From Azadirachta indica (taxonomy: Eukaryota > Streptophyta > Magnoliopsida > Sapindales > Meliaceae), in assembly GCA_022749755.1 (NCBI GenBank), contig CM040447.1, positions 8,860,087 to 8,924,086 of the forward strand: DNA of 64,000 bases, written 5' to 3'. This document shows positions 39,353 through 49,254 of this stretch, piece by piece. Each line of letters begins with the position of its first letter. The stretch's first letter is position 1. The notes beneath the pieces are model-generated. The model was given only the letters and a program-made list of their open reading frames with translations. It was not told the DNA's origin and ran no database searches. Both the position numbers and the translations under genes were made by a program.

Positions 39353-39545
39353 CTCTGGTCACATGTCATATTTTTACCATTTTAAGGACAATTCATAGTT
39401 AAGACAACTAATATTGTGCAAATTCCAAGACACAAGCTACGAGGAGTTGGATAACACATGAATGAAGTTGTATTTATGATCTCTCTCCTTTAAGAATCCA
39501 CCACCACGGGTGGTGTACAATGGGTTTCTTAATACAAACAAATGC
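39353..39545 (+). repeat. right half of the duplicated segment (copy 1)
   Basis: Resumes the match to 48125-48320: GTCACATGTC, TTTTTACCATTTTAAGGACA, AATTCCAAGACACAAGC, CATGAATGAAGTTG, CCTTTAAGAATCCACC and GTACAATGGGTTTCTT are all shared with small changes. Confidence 0.85.
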
Positions 39546-39673
39546 ACTTTTTAAGGAAAATTTTAGTTTCCCCTAATTTATGAGCTTATATCAATTATAT
39601 TTTTATTATTTTAAAATTATCATTTATCCTCTATGTTATACCAGTAACGATTAGATTTTAACTTTTAAGTACA

Positions 39674-39789
39674 AATGCGTCATTATGTTCGTATGAAATA
39701 TATTTTGATTAACAAAAAATTTAAAAAATGTTAATGCGTCATTGTGTTCATATGAAATATATTTTGATAGACAAAAAATTTAAATTGTT
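39674..39789 (+). repeat. two-copy tandem repeat, period 59 bp
   Basis: AATGCGTCATTATGTTCGTA at 39674 and AATGCGTCATTGTGTTCATA at 39733, each continuing TGAAATATATTTTGAT and ACAAAAAATTTAAA. Confidence 0.85.
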
Positions 39790-39859
39790 AGAATTTGAAC
39801 ACCCTTGCCCTTTAAATGAGAATGAGAGGCAAGCAGTTATACCACTAAACTAAACTAAC
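39787..39859 (-). other. tRNA-like sequence (tRNA pseudogene or SINE head)
   Basis: On the minus strand, about 73 nt begins GTTAG and ends CTAAC (complementary). It has an A-box-like TAGTTTAGTGG and a B-box-like GTGTTCAAATTCT. The T-stem does not pair well, so a working tRNA is unlikely. Confidence 0.3.
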
Positions 39860-40773
39860 AGTTAGTGATTTTGTATATACATTACTAAACATATAATATT
39901 GCCATGCATATTTTTTATAATATATTTTATGATTTAATTTCAGGTTGTAAATTTATCTTTAATTTCTTAATGTTAAAAAATAATCATTATTTTAATTTAT
40001 GCAAATTTTTAATAAAATTATTGTTAGTCTAATGCTACAAATGTATATTTTTTATAATTTTTATTGCTTAATGTAAGTTTATAAATTTATATTTAATTTT
40101 TTATTATTATGCAATAATATTATTTTAATTTTTTATACATTTTTTTATAAAAAATCATTATTATTACAAAATATATTTTTTTATTTGTAATTTTTATTAA
40201 TGGATTTGTTTATTTAATTAGAATGCAAATTATTTTTTCAAATTTATGTAAAATAATATGATTTTAGTATTACAAAATAATTATTACTGTAATTTTTATA
40301 CAAAATTATTAATATTATGAAGATATATTTTTTATTTGTAATTTTTATTAATCGATTTGGTCGTAAAACTAGAATATAAGTTTTATTTTTCTAAATTTAT
40401 GTAAAATAATTATGTTTTTACTATTACAAAATAATTATTAGTTTAATTTTTATTTACTTTTTACAAAAAATATATTATCCTAATACAAAATTAGTAAAAA
40501 AAAAAGCATAATGTGACTATTTTCACTAAAATATGTAAATATATATTTTTTATTTTTATTTGGGAGACAAACAAACATCACTAGACCCATACATTACAAG
40601 CCTAATCATTAATCTTCTAGGGTTAATAAGTTCATTTTCTTTCAAAAAGTAAGAATTCACAATTAGCGTTATAATGTCAATAGGGATAACAATCAAGCGA
40701 GAGCAAGGCAGGGACCCCAATCCCCAACCATGGTCCGAGCTCATCCTACAATAATGTAGTCATAAGGTTACGT
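39860..40773. other. very AT-rich intergenic stretch
   Basis: No coding domain. Two units of about 151 bp (about 40160-40310 and 40311-40461) share TTTGTAATTTTTATTAAT and AAATTTATGTAAAATAAT, giving a degenerate tandem repeat. 40560-40770 is less AT-rich but has no recognisable product. Confidence 0.5.
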
Positions 40774-40778
40774 GATGC

Positions 40779-41026
40779 TGACAAAGCGAAAACGCAAAAA
40801 TAAATGAAACTAAGAGTTCAAAAGCTTTTGAATAGAATTGTATTAAAATGAAGATATCTAAACAATACTATAGGCTCCCTATTTATAATAGAGAAAACCT
40901 AAATATATTCAAATAAGGAAAAAAAAAACTCTTACCAAAAATAAGGAAGCTAAAAACTAAAAAAAATTAAAAAAGAACAATTTAAATTAAATAAAATAAA
41001 AAGGCTAGTCAAGTCGTCCGACATCA
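40779..41026 (-). repeat. 3' LTR of the gypsy element
   Basis: 248 bp. In sense orientation it runs TGATGTCGGACGACTTGACT to GCTTTGTCA. Preceded in sense by GTGGTGGGCAGC, a plausible polypurine tract. Confidence 0.85.
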
Positions 41027-43970
41027 GCTGCCCACCACTTGAAAATGAACTTGTTCTCCTATTCTCTGGGTATAACACTTCATCTTCATGATACTTGTAC
41101 ATGTCTACTACATTAAAAGCGTTTGACATATTCCAATCATTCAGCAGTTGTAGCACATAGGCATTATCATTAATCTTCTTTGCGATACGAAATGGCCCAT
41201 ACTTTTTGTTCTGCAATTTGCTATGAATCCCAGAAAACCAACTTTTGCGCAAATAGGCCATAACAAGATCTCTTTCCTGAAACACCTCCTGTCGCTAATG
41301 TTGATTTATGTCTTTTTAGTATTTCTTGTTGGCACTTTCAAGCTAGCACAAACCTCCTCTTATATTTTCTGTACCTTCTTTACCATGCTTTCTGCAGCCT
41401 TATTAATCTCTGGCAATGCTGGTAAAGTCACTAGGTCCAATACATGATGTGGTGGTTGCAAATAAACCACCTCAAATGGAGTTTTGCCAGTCGAACGATT
41501 CATCATATTATTATAAGCAAATTCTACTTGAGGCAACACTGTATCCCATTGCTTAGGCTTCTCCCCACAAATACAACGCAACATGTTTCCTAATATACGA
41601 TTAACCACCTCTGTTTGCCCATCAGTTTGAGGGTAAAAAGCACTACTGTATTGCAACTTCGTATCAAATTTTCTCGATAAAGTACGCCAAAAATGACTAA
41701 AAAATTTGACTTCCCTATCTGAAGTAATGGACTTAGGAATGCCATGTAAACGAACTACTTCCTTAAAGTATAATCCCGCCACATGAGTTGCATCACCAAT
41801 TTTCTTACAAACAATAAAATGTGTCATCTTTGAAAAACGATCCATAATAACAAAGACAGAATCATTACCTCATTGGGTACGCGATAATCCTAGCACAAAA
41901 TCTATTAACACATCCTCCCAAATATTTTCAAGCACGGGTAATGGCATACACAATCCAGTGTTTTGAACCTGTCCTTAGCAACTTTGCACACTTAGCACTG
42001 CCACACAATTCTTTCTACATCTTGTTTAAGTTACGGCCAATAATACCTCTCTGCCACCAAAGCAACTATCTTGTCTCGCCCTACATGACCAGCCAAACTA
42101 CCACCATGTAATTCCCATATTAACTGCTCCCACATTGAACAACGAGAAATGCATAACTTGTTGGCTTTAAACAGATATCCATCATGAATAAGAAAATTTG
42201 CTGCTCGTTAATTATGATTACACTGATCCTAAATAATGTGAAAATCTTCATCAGTTGTATACTGTTCCTTCACTATCTCAAACCCCCTAATTATTTCATT
42301 ACTCAAGATGACCAATAAAGTAACTAGCCTACTCAAAGCATCAACTACCTTATTCTGTTGCCTAAACTTATGCTATAATACAAAAATAAATTTATGCATA
42401 AATGAGACCCACCTACCATGTACTTTATTCAAATGATGCTGACTATTGATATACTTCAATACTTGGTGATCACTATAAAGCACAAACTCCCTTTGAATCA
42501 AGTAATGTTCCAAATGCATCAATACCCTAAATACTACATAAAATTCTTGTTCATACGTAGACCATTTATGTCTCGCGTCACACAACTTTTCACTAAAATA
42601 CTCAATAGGTGTACCGTCTTGACTAAGAACAGCACCAATACCTATTCCCGAACCATCACACTCTATCTTAAATACCATGTCAAAGTTAACTAATGCCAAT
42701 ATAGGAGCCGCACAAAGTTTTTTCTTCAAGATGTTAAAACTCTTATTTTGCTCATCACCTCAATTAAACTTTCCCTTCTTCATACACTCAGTAATAAGTG
42801 CTGCGATGGTGCTAAAATTACGAATAAATTGACGATAAAATGTCGCTAATCTATGAAAACTCATTACTTCGCCCACAGTCTTTGGCTTAGGCCAATCTCG
42901 AATTGCCTTAATCTTGGACTCATCAACTATAATGCCGTCAGCCCCAACTATAAACCCCAAAAATACTAAATTTCGCTGAATAAAATTACATTTCTTCAAG
43001 TTAACAAACAACTTATTCTTCCTAAGTGCTTTGAACACCTCCCTCAAATGAACCAAATAACTCTCTTCATCACTACTATAAATTCAGATGTCATTAAAAT
43101 ATACCACAACACACTTGAAAGCGAAAAGTTTCAATACCTGATTCATAAGCTGCATGAAGGTGCTTGGTGCATTTGACAAACCAAAAGGCATTACCATCCA
43201 TTCATACAATCCCTTTTTAGTTTTGAATACTGTCTTCCACTCATCTGAAGGTTTGATGCGAATTTGTGATAACCGCTACGTAAGTCAAGTTTAAAAAACA
43301 CTTTTGCTTCTCCAAGCTGGTCTACATATCTTGTAATTGTGGAATCAGAAACCGATACCTAATGGTTATTTTCTTGATTGCTCTACTATCCACGCACATC
43401 TGCTAACTACTATCCTTTTTAGGGATTAGAAGCGCAGGAACTACACAAGAACTTTTGCTCTACCTAATAAACCCCTTCTTAAGTAGCTCATCCATTTGTT
43501 TCTGTAAAATCTTATGCGCCTTAGAACTCATTCTATAATGTAGCAAATTGGGATAACTAGCTCGAGGCACAAAATCAATGCTATGTTATATATCCCATAT
43601 AAGTGGTAACCCGTCTGACATCTCCTCTGGAACTACGTCGGAAAATTCAAATAGTAATGGCTGTACGATCTCTAGAATCTTCACCATCAGTTCTAGTTCC
43701 TCATCCTTTGCTACCATCATACAACCCTCACAATCTTCTTTTATATATCCTTCTACTACAGTTAAAAAGTTTGTCCTTCTGCCCCATTTTAGTTTCACTC
43801 ATTGGCCTCAATACTATTTTCTTCTCATCCCACCAAAGCTCATAAATGTTTCGTCGTTCCCTATGTATCGTATCAACATCATATTGCCAAGGCCTTCCTA
43901 GCAACACGTGGCATGCATCCATATCCACGACATCACACAACACATCACTTTTATAATACTTTCCAATCAA
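40950..43970 (-). pseudogene. gypsy pol remnant (PR-RT-RNaseH-IN)
   Basis: In sense order: protease tail DMDACHVLLGRPWQYDVD (about 43890-43935), then RT (about 42760-43450) with VDSRAI and TIRYRF. The RT catalytic box at about 43087-43101 reads YFNDI, so one aspartate is Asn. It then gives [20 protein letters not shown] and [11 protein letters not shown]. RNase H is at 42373-42729 (ECDGSGIGIGAVLSQDG, YSDHQVLKYIN). The integrase core at 41360-41845 keeps MDRFSKMTHFIVC, SITSDREVKFFSHFWRTL and FYPQTDGQTEVVNR. The C-terminal tail is at 40950-41285. These enzymes copy and insert the element in active relatives. Stops separate the pieces, so none is complete. Confidence 0.88.
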
Positions 43971-43979
43971 AAAAGGAAG

Positions 43980-45415
43980 CTTACATACCTCAGTTACACG
44001 TGTTTTAGTTCCCTTATTAATTCAGCCAATTTTGTAGGGTGACGGCTATTTTTCTGTTGGCAAATCTAAAGCATCTACTAATGCCTTAGAGACTATATTT
44101 TCACTATTACCATTGTCGATTATTACCTTGCACACTTTATTTTTAATTGTTCCTTTTGTATGAAAAATTTTATTTCGTTGCGTCTCCTCTTCCGTTTTAG
44201 GTGTCAATAATAGTTTCTACACAACACAAGAAACGGCTTCCCCTTTATTACCATCAATCACATCAACCTCTTCCACGTTTTTTTTTTCGCCTTCTTCATC
44301 TTCTAATGCAGCGTCACACTTTTATTACTGTTGACATCTATAACATTTGCTTGGCATTGGCTTCACATACAGGTTACTAGTTTGTTGCTGAGTAGTTCAC
44401 GGGTTAGCAAAATTATCCCTTTTTCTTAATTTCTCCTCCACCTAAATTTGGTGCTACACCCTTATTTTGTGGTAACAGATTTGTTGAAGTCGAAAACTAT
44501 CGTGCTGCAGCTTACGGTTTAATAACAAGCCGCTTTAATTGCCTCTCTAGCTTCCTTGCCTTACTCACAGCTTCAAAAAAATCCCTCATTTTATATATGT
44601 CAAGTTGGTCTTGTATGTCAGTTTGTAACCCTCCCGTGAATCTGCCAACCAGTTTGATTTTGACTCCTTCAAGTTGTTCCTACAACATAACCTATAGAAT
44701 TCTTTAACATACTTGTTGACTGAACGATTTTCCTGTCAGTAATTATTTAACTACTTGAATAAATCCTACTCATAATTAGAGGACAAATATTGAGCCTTCA
44801 TCTTTTGTTTCATATGCTTCCAAGACTTAATTATATCTTTTCCTTCATGTCGTCATTTATTCTGAACCTGCTACCATCAAGCGAATGCACCCCCTTTTAA
44901 CTTCATGGCTACTAATTTTCCTTTCCTTTCATCAGAAATATTCGTATATTCAAAAGAATTCTCAACATCTACTAATCAATCAAGGAAGTCTTTTATGTGT
45001 AAACTCTCTTTAAACACAGAAGATCTAGATTTATCTTATAATAACCATAATTTCCACTTCCACATGTCCTAACAGAACTTTGATCAATTATTTCATCATC
45101 TGAATCCTCATACCTCTGAGTTTTGTCGTTAATAATGCCAAGTGGTTGCAGCACTAGCGTCGAACCACAAGGCAAGATCCCGTCTATCCCTCTACCCTCA
45201 TGTTCAACCATCTTGTTGTTGTCTAGTTCCGACCTCTCCCATCTTCGATCAAAATTTACTAATTCTTGATGAATAGTATGAGTGAATTCCTTAGTGGCTG
45301 CCCTTCCAGCTTCTACGGCTATTGCACGAATGGCCTCTACCGTTAATGCCTGCACCCCCTGAACATCATCAGTAGGATGGTTGCTTCTTGTATCGTTGTC
45401 TCGCACCATTGCAAT
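43980..45415 (-). pseudogene. gypsy gag and protease N-terminal remnant
   Basis: Opens with MVRDNDTRSNHP at about 45409 and an alanine/glutamate-rich helix (EAIRAIAVEAGRAATKEF). The gag core (about 44560-44990) is scattered over frames. The zinc knuckle near 44315-44345 is reduced to KCYRCQQ. The catalytic protease motif was not found intact. The start lies just inside the primer-binding site, as expected. Confidence 0.6.
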
Positions 45416-45417
45416 TG

Positions 45418-45433
45418 TTGCTTTGATACCAAT
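45418..45433 (-). promoter_or_regulatory. primer-binding site of the gypsy element
   Basis: In sense orientation TTGGTATCAAAGCAAC directly follows the 5' LTR end. The core TGGTATCA matches the start of the initiator tRNA-Met type; the second half is diverged. Confidence 0.6.
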
Positions 45434-45680
45434 TGATGAAGCAGAAACGTAAAAATAAACAAAATTAAGGTTTCAAAAGTTTTTTAATAGAATTTTATTA
45501 AAAGAAAGGTGTATAAACAATACTGTAAGCTCCCTATTTGTAATAGAGAAAACCTAAGTTTACTTAAATAAGGAAAAAAAACTCTTACCAAAAATAAGGA
45601 AGCTAAAAACAAAAAAAAAATTAAAGAAGAACAATTTAAATAAAATAAAATAAAAAGACTAGTCAAGTCATCCTACATCA
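45434..45680 (-). repeat. 5' LTR of the gypsy element
   Basis: 247 bp. In sense orientation TGATGTAGGATGACTTGACT to GCTTCATCA, aligned end to end with the other LTR including TAGCTTCCTTATTTTTGGTA and AGGTTTTCTCTATTA. Confidence 0.85.
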
Positions 45681-45685
45681 GATGC

Positions 45686-46412
45686 TTATAAAAGAGTTTA
45701 GAGGTTTCCTCTATGTCTATATAAGGAACTCTTTAGTCTTGTGTTTATCAAACTAGAGTGTGCTTGTAGAGTTCAATTTTCCTGAAACTAAGTAACTGGT
45801 TTTAATAAATTTTTAGGAGATTCCAGAACCTTCTCTCTTCTTCTCCCCTCGACACACCCAACCTCCTCGCAACCCACCCTAATCTACCATCTACCTCCTT
45901 CGATTTTTCTCCTTCTCCTTATGGGAGATAGAGATTTTCTCCATCTCCAGTTAGGAGTTTCTCCCTTCTTTTGTTTTTTTTCCCTTTTTACTAATAAGGA
46001 CAGATTTTTACCCAAATTTAGATGTATAATGATTCATTTTCATCCTATGGATTATATCCACTTAATGATGGTTTATTCTCACTCAGATCTAAATATATGG
46101 TAGTTTTGTAGTTTTTTGTTCAGTTATATTGTTGTGATAATTTTGTCTTTCAGATTTGCAAGTTTTCAGAGTTATGTAGATAAATTTAATACAGTTATAT
46201 TTCGAATTTGGGAGCTTCTCTTCTATCACATGTATATTGCAGGAGATTTTTTGTAGCACCAATTGGAAAGATCAACTACAAGAAAGTAGAACAGCAAAAA
46301 GAAGTTGTGGAGAGCTTCCCAGGAAAGCTCTAATTTCAAATTTATTTTCTGTATTTTAAAATTTTTTTAACTTGTTAAATTTCTCCAAAAATACCAAATA
46401 TAAAGGTGTTGT
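45686..46412. other. flank of the gypsy insertion, LTR-like
   Basis: TTATAAAAGAG and CTATATAAGGAACTC (about 45688-45730) look like promoter elements followed by a CT-rich leader (about 45830-45990), as in an LTR or a gene promoter. No partner copy and no coding domain found. Confidence 0.35.
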
Positions 46413-46735
46413 TGTTAGGGATAGTACCCTAAAAGCATGTAATTTGTATATTATCAGAATAAATAAAATTAACATTTCTTTATACTTAATTATGTTTATA
46501 TTTAATATCAAAAAAATCATAGTTTATTCATGTAACCATAATCTCAGCATATATAAGTTTTATATGTATAAGAGGATTAAGATTATAGATAATAAACTAA
46601 AATAGTCTGTAATAAATTAATTAAAGTTGGGTTTTTTAATTAAATATTATTAGTGCGGTCTAGCAACATTAAGAATCTGATTGTTTTATCCGAATTGTCA
46701 ATGTAGTGACATTATGATGAAGGCACTTCATATAA
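46413..46735 (+). repeat. truncated LTR of the copia element A family
   Basis: Starts with canonical TGTTAGGGATAGTACC and matches 3132-3450 through AAAGCATGTAATTTGTA, CTTTATACTTAATTATGTTT, AGTGCGGTC and GTAGTGACATTATG. The match stops at about 46735, where a different sequence begins. Confidence 0.85.
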
Positions 46736-47135
46736 TATTGGTTGAAATTGTGTTAAGTGTTTAGGTTGAACAAACATTTGTAAGGGTTGTAAGATACCAT
46801 AAATTCTAGGTTATTTGAGTGTTCGGAACAAGGAAATACTTATAAAGTTTAAGAGGTACACGAAAATCCTTTTGATTATAATTTAAAGTCTCATGGAATT
46901 AAGACTTAGTATTAGTAAAATATTCAAGTGGAGCTTGAAGAAGTAGACGTAGGGCGAGTGTTTGTCAAACCACTATAAATTTGGTGTTCAATCTCCTAAC
47001 TCTATCTCCTTTTATTTATTGCATATATATATATATATTGTGTGTGGTTGGGTTGGAATTTGAATTTGTTGTTAATATTTGTTAAAAACCCAATTTACCC
47101 ACCTCTTGGATTACTTAGTAGCATTTCATAAAGGG
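46736..47135 (+). repeat. probable 5' LTR end of another retroelement
   Basis: GGGCGAGTGTTTGTCAAACC, ACTATAAATTTGGTGTTC and then AACCCAATTTACCCACCTCT resemble the downstream half of a plant copia LTR. An (AT)n run lies at about 47024. Family resemblance only; no second copy here. Confidence 0.35.
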
Positions 47136-47359
47136 AAAGAAAAGAAGAAAAGAGGAAGAGAGTGTCTTGTGGAGACGAATAAAGAAAGGAAAAAGAGTTA
47201 AGCTTTTCTTCTATTTGTACATGGAGAAAGAAAAGTAGATAAAGTGTTTCTCAACTAAATTAGTAGATAAACTTCGAGATAAATTCAAGTTTAGGTTAAA
47301 TTGTAATAATAACATTTATATCCCTTAATTTTTTAATTTGTATTTCTGAACTTTTTGGA

Positions 47360-47720
47360 CAAAAAAAGAAATAATTTTTTCTAGGTTTTATCAAAAAAAA
47401 ACTTTTGCCCTCTTACTGTTAAATATTTTTGTACGAACGTCAGGAATTTGTAGTTCGTTAAAATATTTGTTATTTTTATAGACTTTAGTATAGCGTGTCA
47501 ATACTTAATGTATCACAATAAAATATTGTTTAAAATTATATAGATAGATAAAATTAGTCTTTTTTATGTTATCAAAAAGAAGATTTTGCCTTGTTCTCGC
47601 TAAAATTTTTGAACTATACATTACGAATCTGTAGGTCGCTAAAATATTTGTCATCTTTATGAATTGTAGTATAGTGTCAGAATAATTGTTATAGTACAAT
47701 GAGATACAGAAAAACTTAAG
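47360..47720 (+). repeat. two-copy direct repeat, period about 182 bp
   Basis: Both units carry TTATCAAAAA, TTTTGCC, then GTAGGTCGCTAAAATATTTG / GTAGTTCGTTAAAATATTTG and a GTAGTATAGTGTC-like block. Confidence 0.6.
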
Positions 47721-47979
47721 AAATCAGTTGAAAATATCCCTAGATTTAATTAATAAATAATATAATGTACTTTATATTTAATGGGTTAAAGGAATATTTT
47801 TGTCATTTTATTTATCAACATAAGTTAAAAGGGTATTTGGGTCATTACAACTATTAATATGGTTAAAAGGTTAATATTAAAAAAGAAAAAGGTTAGGGAA
47901 GAAATGTGTTTAACAATTGTTTTTGAATTGAGAGTATAGCCGTTAATTTCGCAATAAAATGGTATTTCTGATGTGATTT

Positions 47980-48325
47980 GCCCTAGTTTATATGCGGCAT
48001 GAAATATTTTAATTTACAAATTTATTAATGTTGATAATTTAATTCTTCCCGACATGAAATACCACTTATGACCTAGGTGAAAATGATAAAAAAAAAAAAA
48101 AAAAAAAACTTAAAAACCATCTCTGATCACGTGTCTTATTTTTACCATGTCAAGGACAAGTCACAACTCACAATTAAGACAACCTATAAGCTGCAGATTC
48201 CAAGACGCAAGCCACGTGGAGTTGCATAACACATGAACGAAGTTGGTATTTAATGAACTCTCCTTTAAGAATCCACCGCCACGCGTAGTTGTACAATGGG
48301 TTTCTTCACAAAATCGAAACAATAG
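47980..48325 (+). repeat. duplicated segment, copy 2 (empty copia C site)
   Basis: Uninterrupted counterpart of 35620-35738 plus 39353-39545. At the point where copy 1 carries the copia element, this copy reads CCATCTCTGATCACGTG. An A-run of about 20 lies at 48089. It is about 370 bp upstream of the PRISE pseudogene and could be part of an ancestral promoter region. Confidence 0.8.
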
Positions 48326-48696
48326 ATAAAAACTTGATATCAATTTCTTCAATGACAATAAACCATAACAATATTTTCGTACCCGAAAACAATAAATTAA
48401 TTGAAACGTACCTGGATAATTTTAATAAATTTATCTTTTATTATTTTTTAATTTCCTAAAAGTTCCATAATTATCAAAATATTACAGTTAAGTAAAAAAA
48501 GTCCTGATTAATAATTTTACCATTTTTTTTTTATTTTGTAGGGACTAAAATTTTATTGTCCATTCAAGTAGAATAACGTCAATATCTTCACTATCCAAGA
48601 AAAAGAAAAAAAATCTCCTCCTGTCGAATAAATTATTGCTTCACAAATATCTCCATTTCCTTCCAAGCTTTCATTCTCTTTCAGGTTTCAATTAAT

Positions 48697-49250
48697 TTGA
48701 CAGCTTTACATTTATCTTGTTCTCTCCTCCGCTCACCACGTAAGAAGAAAACCCTTCACAAATCAGCAGCACTGATTGTCGGAGTGACGGGAATGGCCGG
48801 CTTGAGCTTAGCCGAAGCCTTGAAGTCTCCCGCTGCCTTAGGCGGTCCTTGGAAGTCTACGGCTCAGGTCGTCACCCCAAGCCAAGCTGGTTCCCCTCCT
48901 CCGCCGTCGACCACTACATAACCTTCGACGCCACAAACCAAAACGACACCGTTCAAAAAATCTTCTGGATATCTCACGAAATCACCCACGTCTTTTGGGT
49001 TGCAATTCAAATGCGTGAAAGTGAAGAAGCCAACGTTAAAATTAACGAAGCCATGTTAGCCAACGTGCCTAATGTTCTAAAATCATCTCCGGCTTCCCGG
49101 CTTAGCCACATCACTCAGCGAACGGGTACGCAACATTGCATGGGGCCGGTCCACGATCCGGCCCATTCAGCCCAACTCAACCCGCATGATCCACCCTTTC
49201 GTGAAGAACTTCCTCGTCTACCATATCCCAACTTCTGTTATATATATACA
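48697..49250 (+). pseudogene. PRISE-type short-chain reductase pseudogene (progesterone 5-beta-reductase / iridoid-synthase-like)
   Basis: An NADPH-binding N-terminus, ALIVGVTGMAGLSLAEAL (GxxGxxG), is followed by GGPWK. A one-base loss near 48855 then shifts the frame to VYGSGRHPKPSWFP. Downstream come HVFWVAIQMRESEEANVKIN, NVLKSSPASRLSHI, a TGTQHCMGPVHD stretch (family: TGxKHYMGP) and HDPPFREELPRLPYPNF, where homology ends. Family members are about 390 residues and reduce enone or iridoid substrates in the cytosol. Only about the first 180 are here, and the catalytic Tyr-bearing second half is missing. No in-frame ATG precedes the Rossmann motif; CTCTTTCAG at about 48676 could be an intron acceptor. 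GC content is clearly higher than the flanks, consistent with a real host gene origin. Confidence 0.8.
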
Positions 49251-49254
49251 TAGG

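Larger units (their letters stand above)
40779..45680 (-). mobile_element. Ty3/gypsy retrotransposon, complete but dead, TSD GATGC
   Basis: 4902 bp on the minus strand with 247/248-bp LTRs. The perfect 5-bp duplication GATGC lies at 40774-40778 and 45681-45685. The order gag, protease, RT, RNase H, integrase is that of gypsy. The last pol frame continues into the 3' LTR and stops at about 40950. The integrase tail (KKINDNAYVLQL, FNVVDMYKYHEDEVLYPEN) recalls CRM-type elements, but lineage was not tested. Stops and frame changes break every domain. Confidence 0.88.

Noticed and set aside
43578..44008. Plus-strand open frames over the gypsy element
   Set aside because: They are antisense shadows of the minus-strand protease region of that element.
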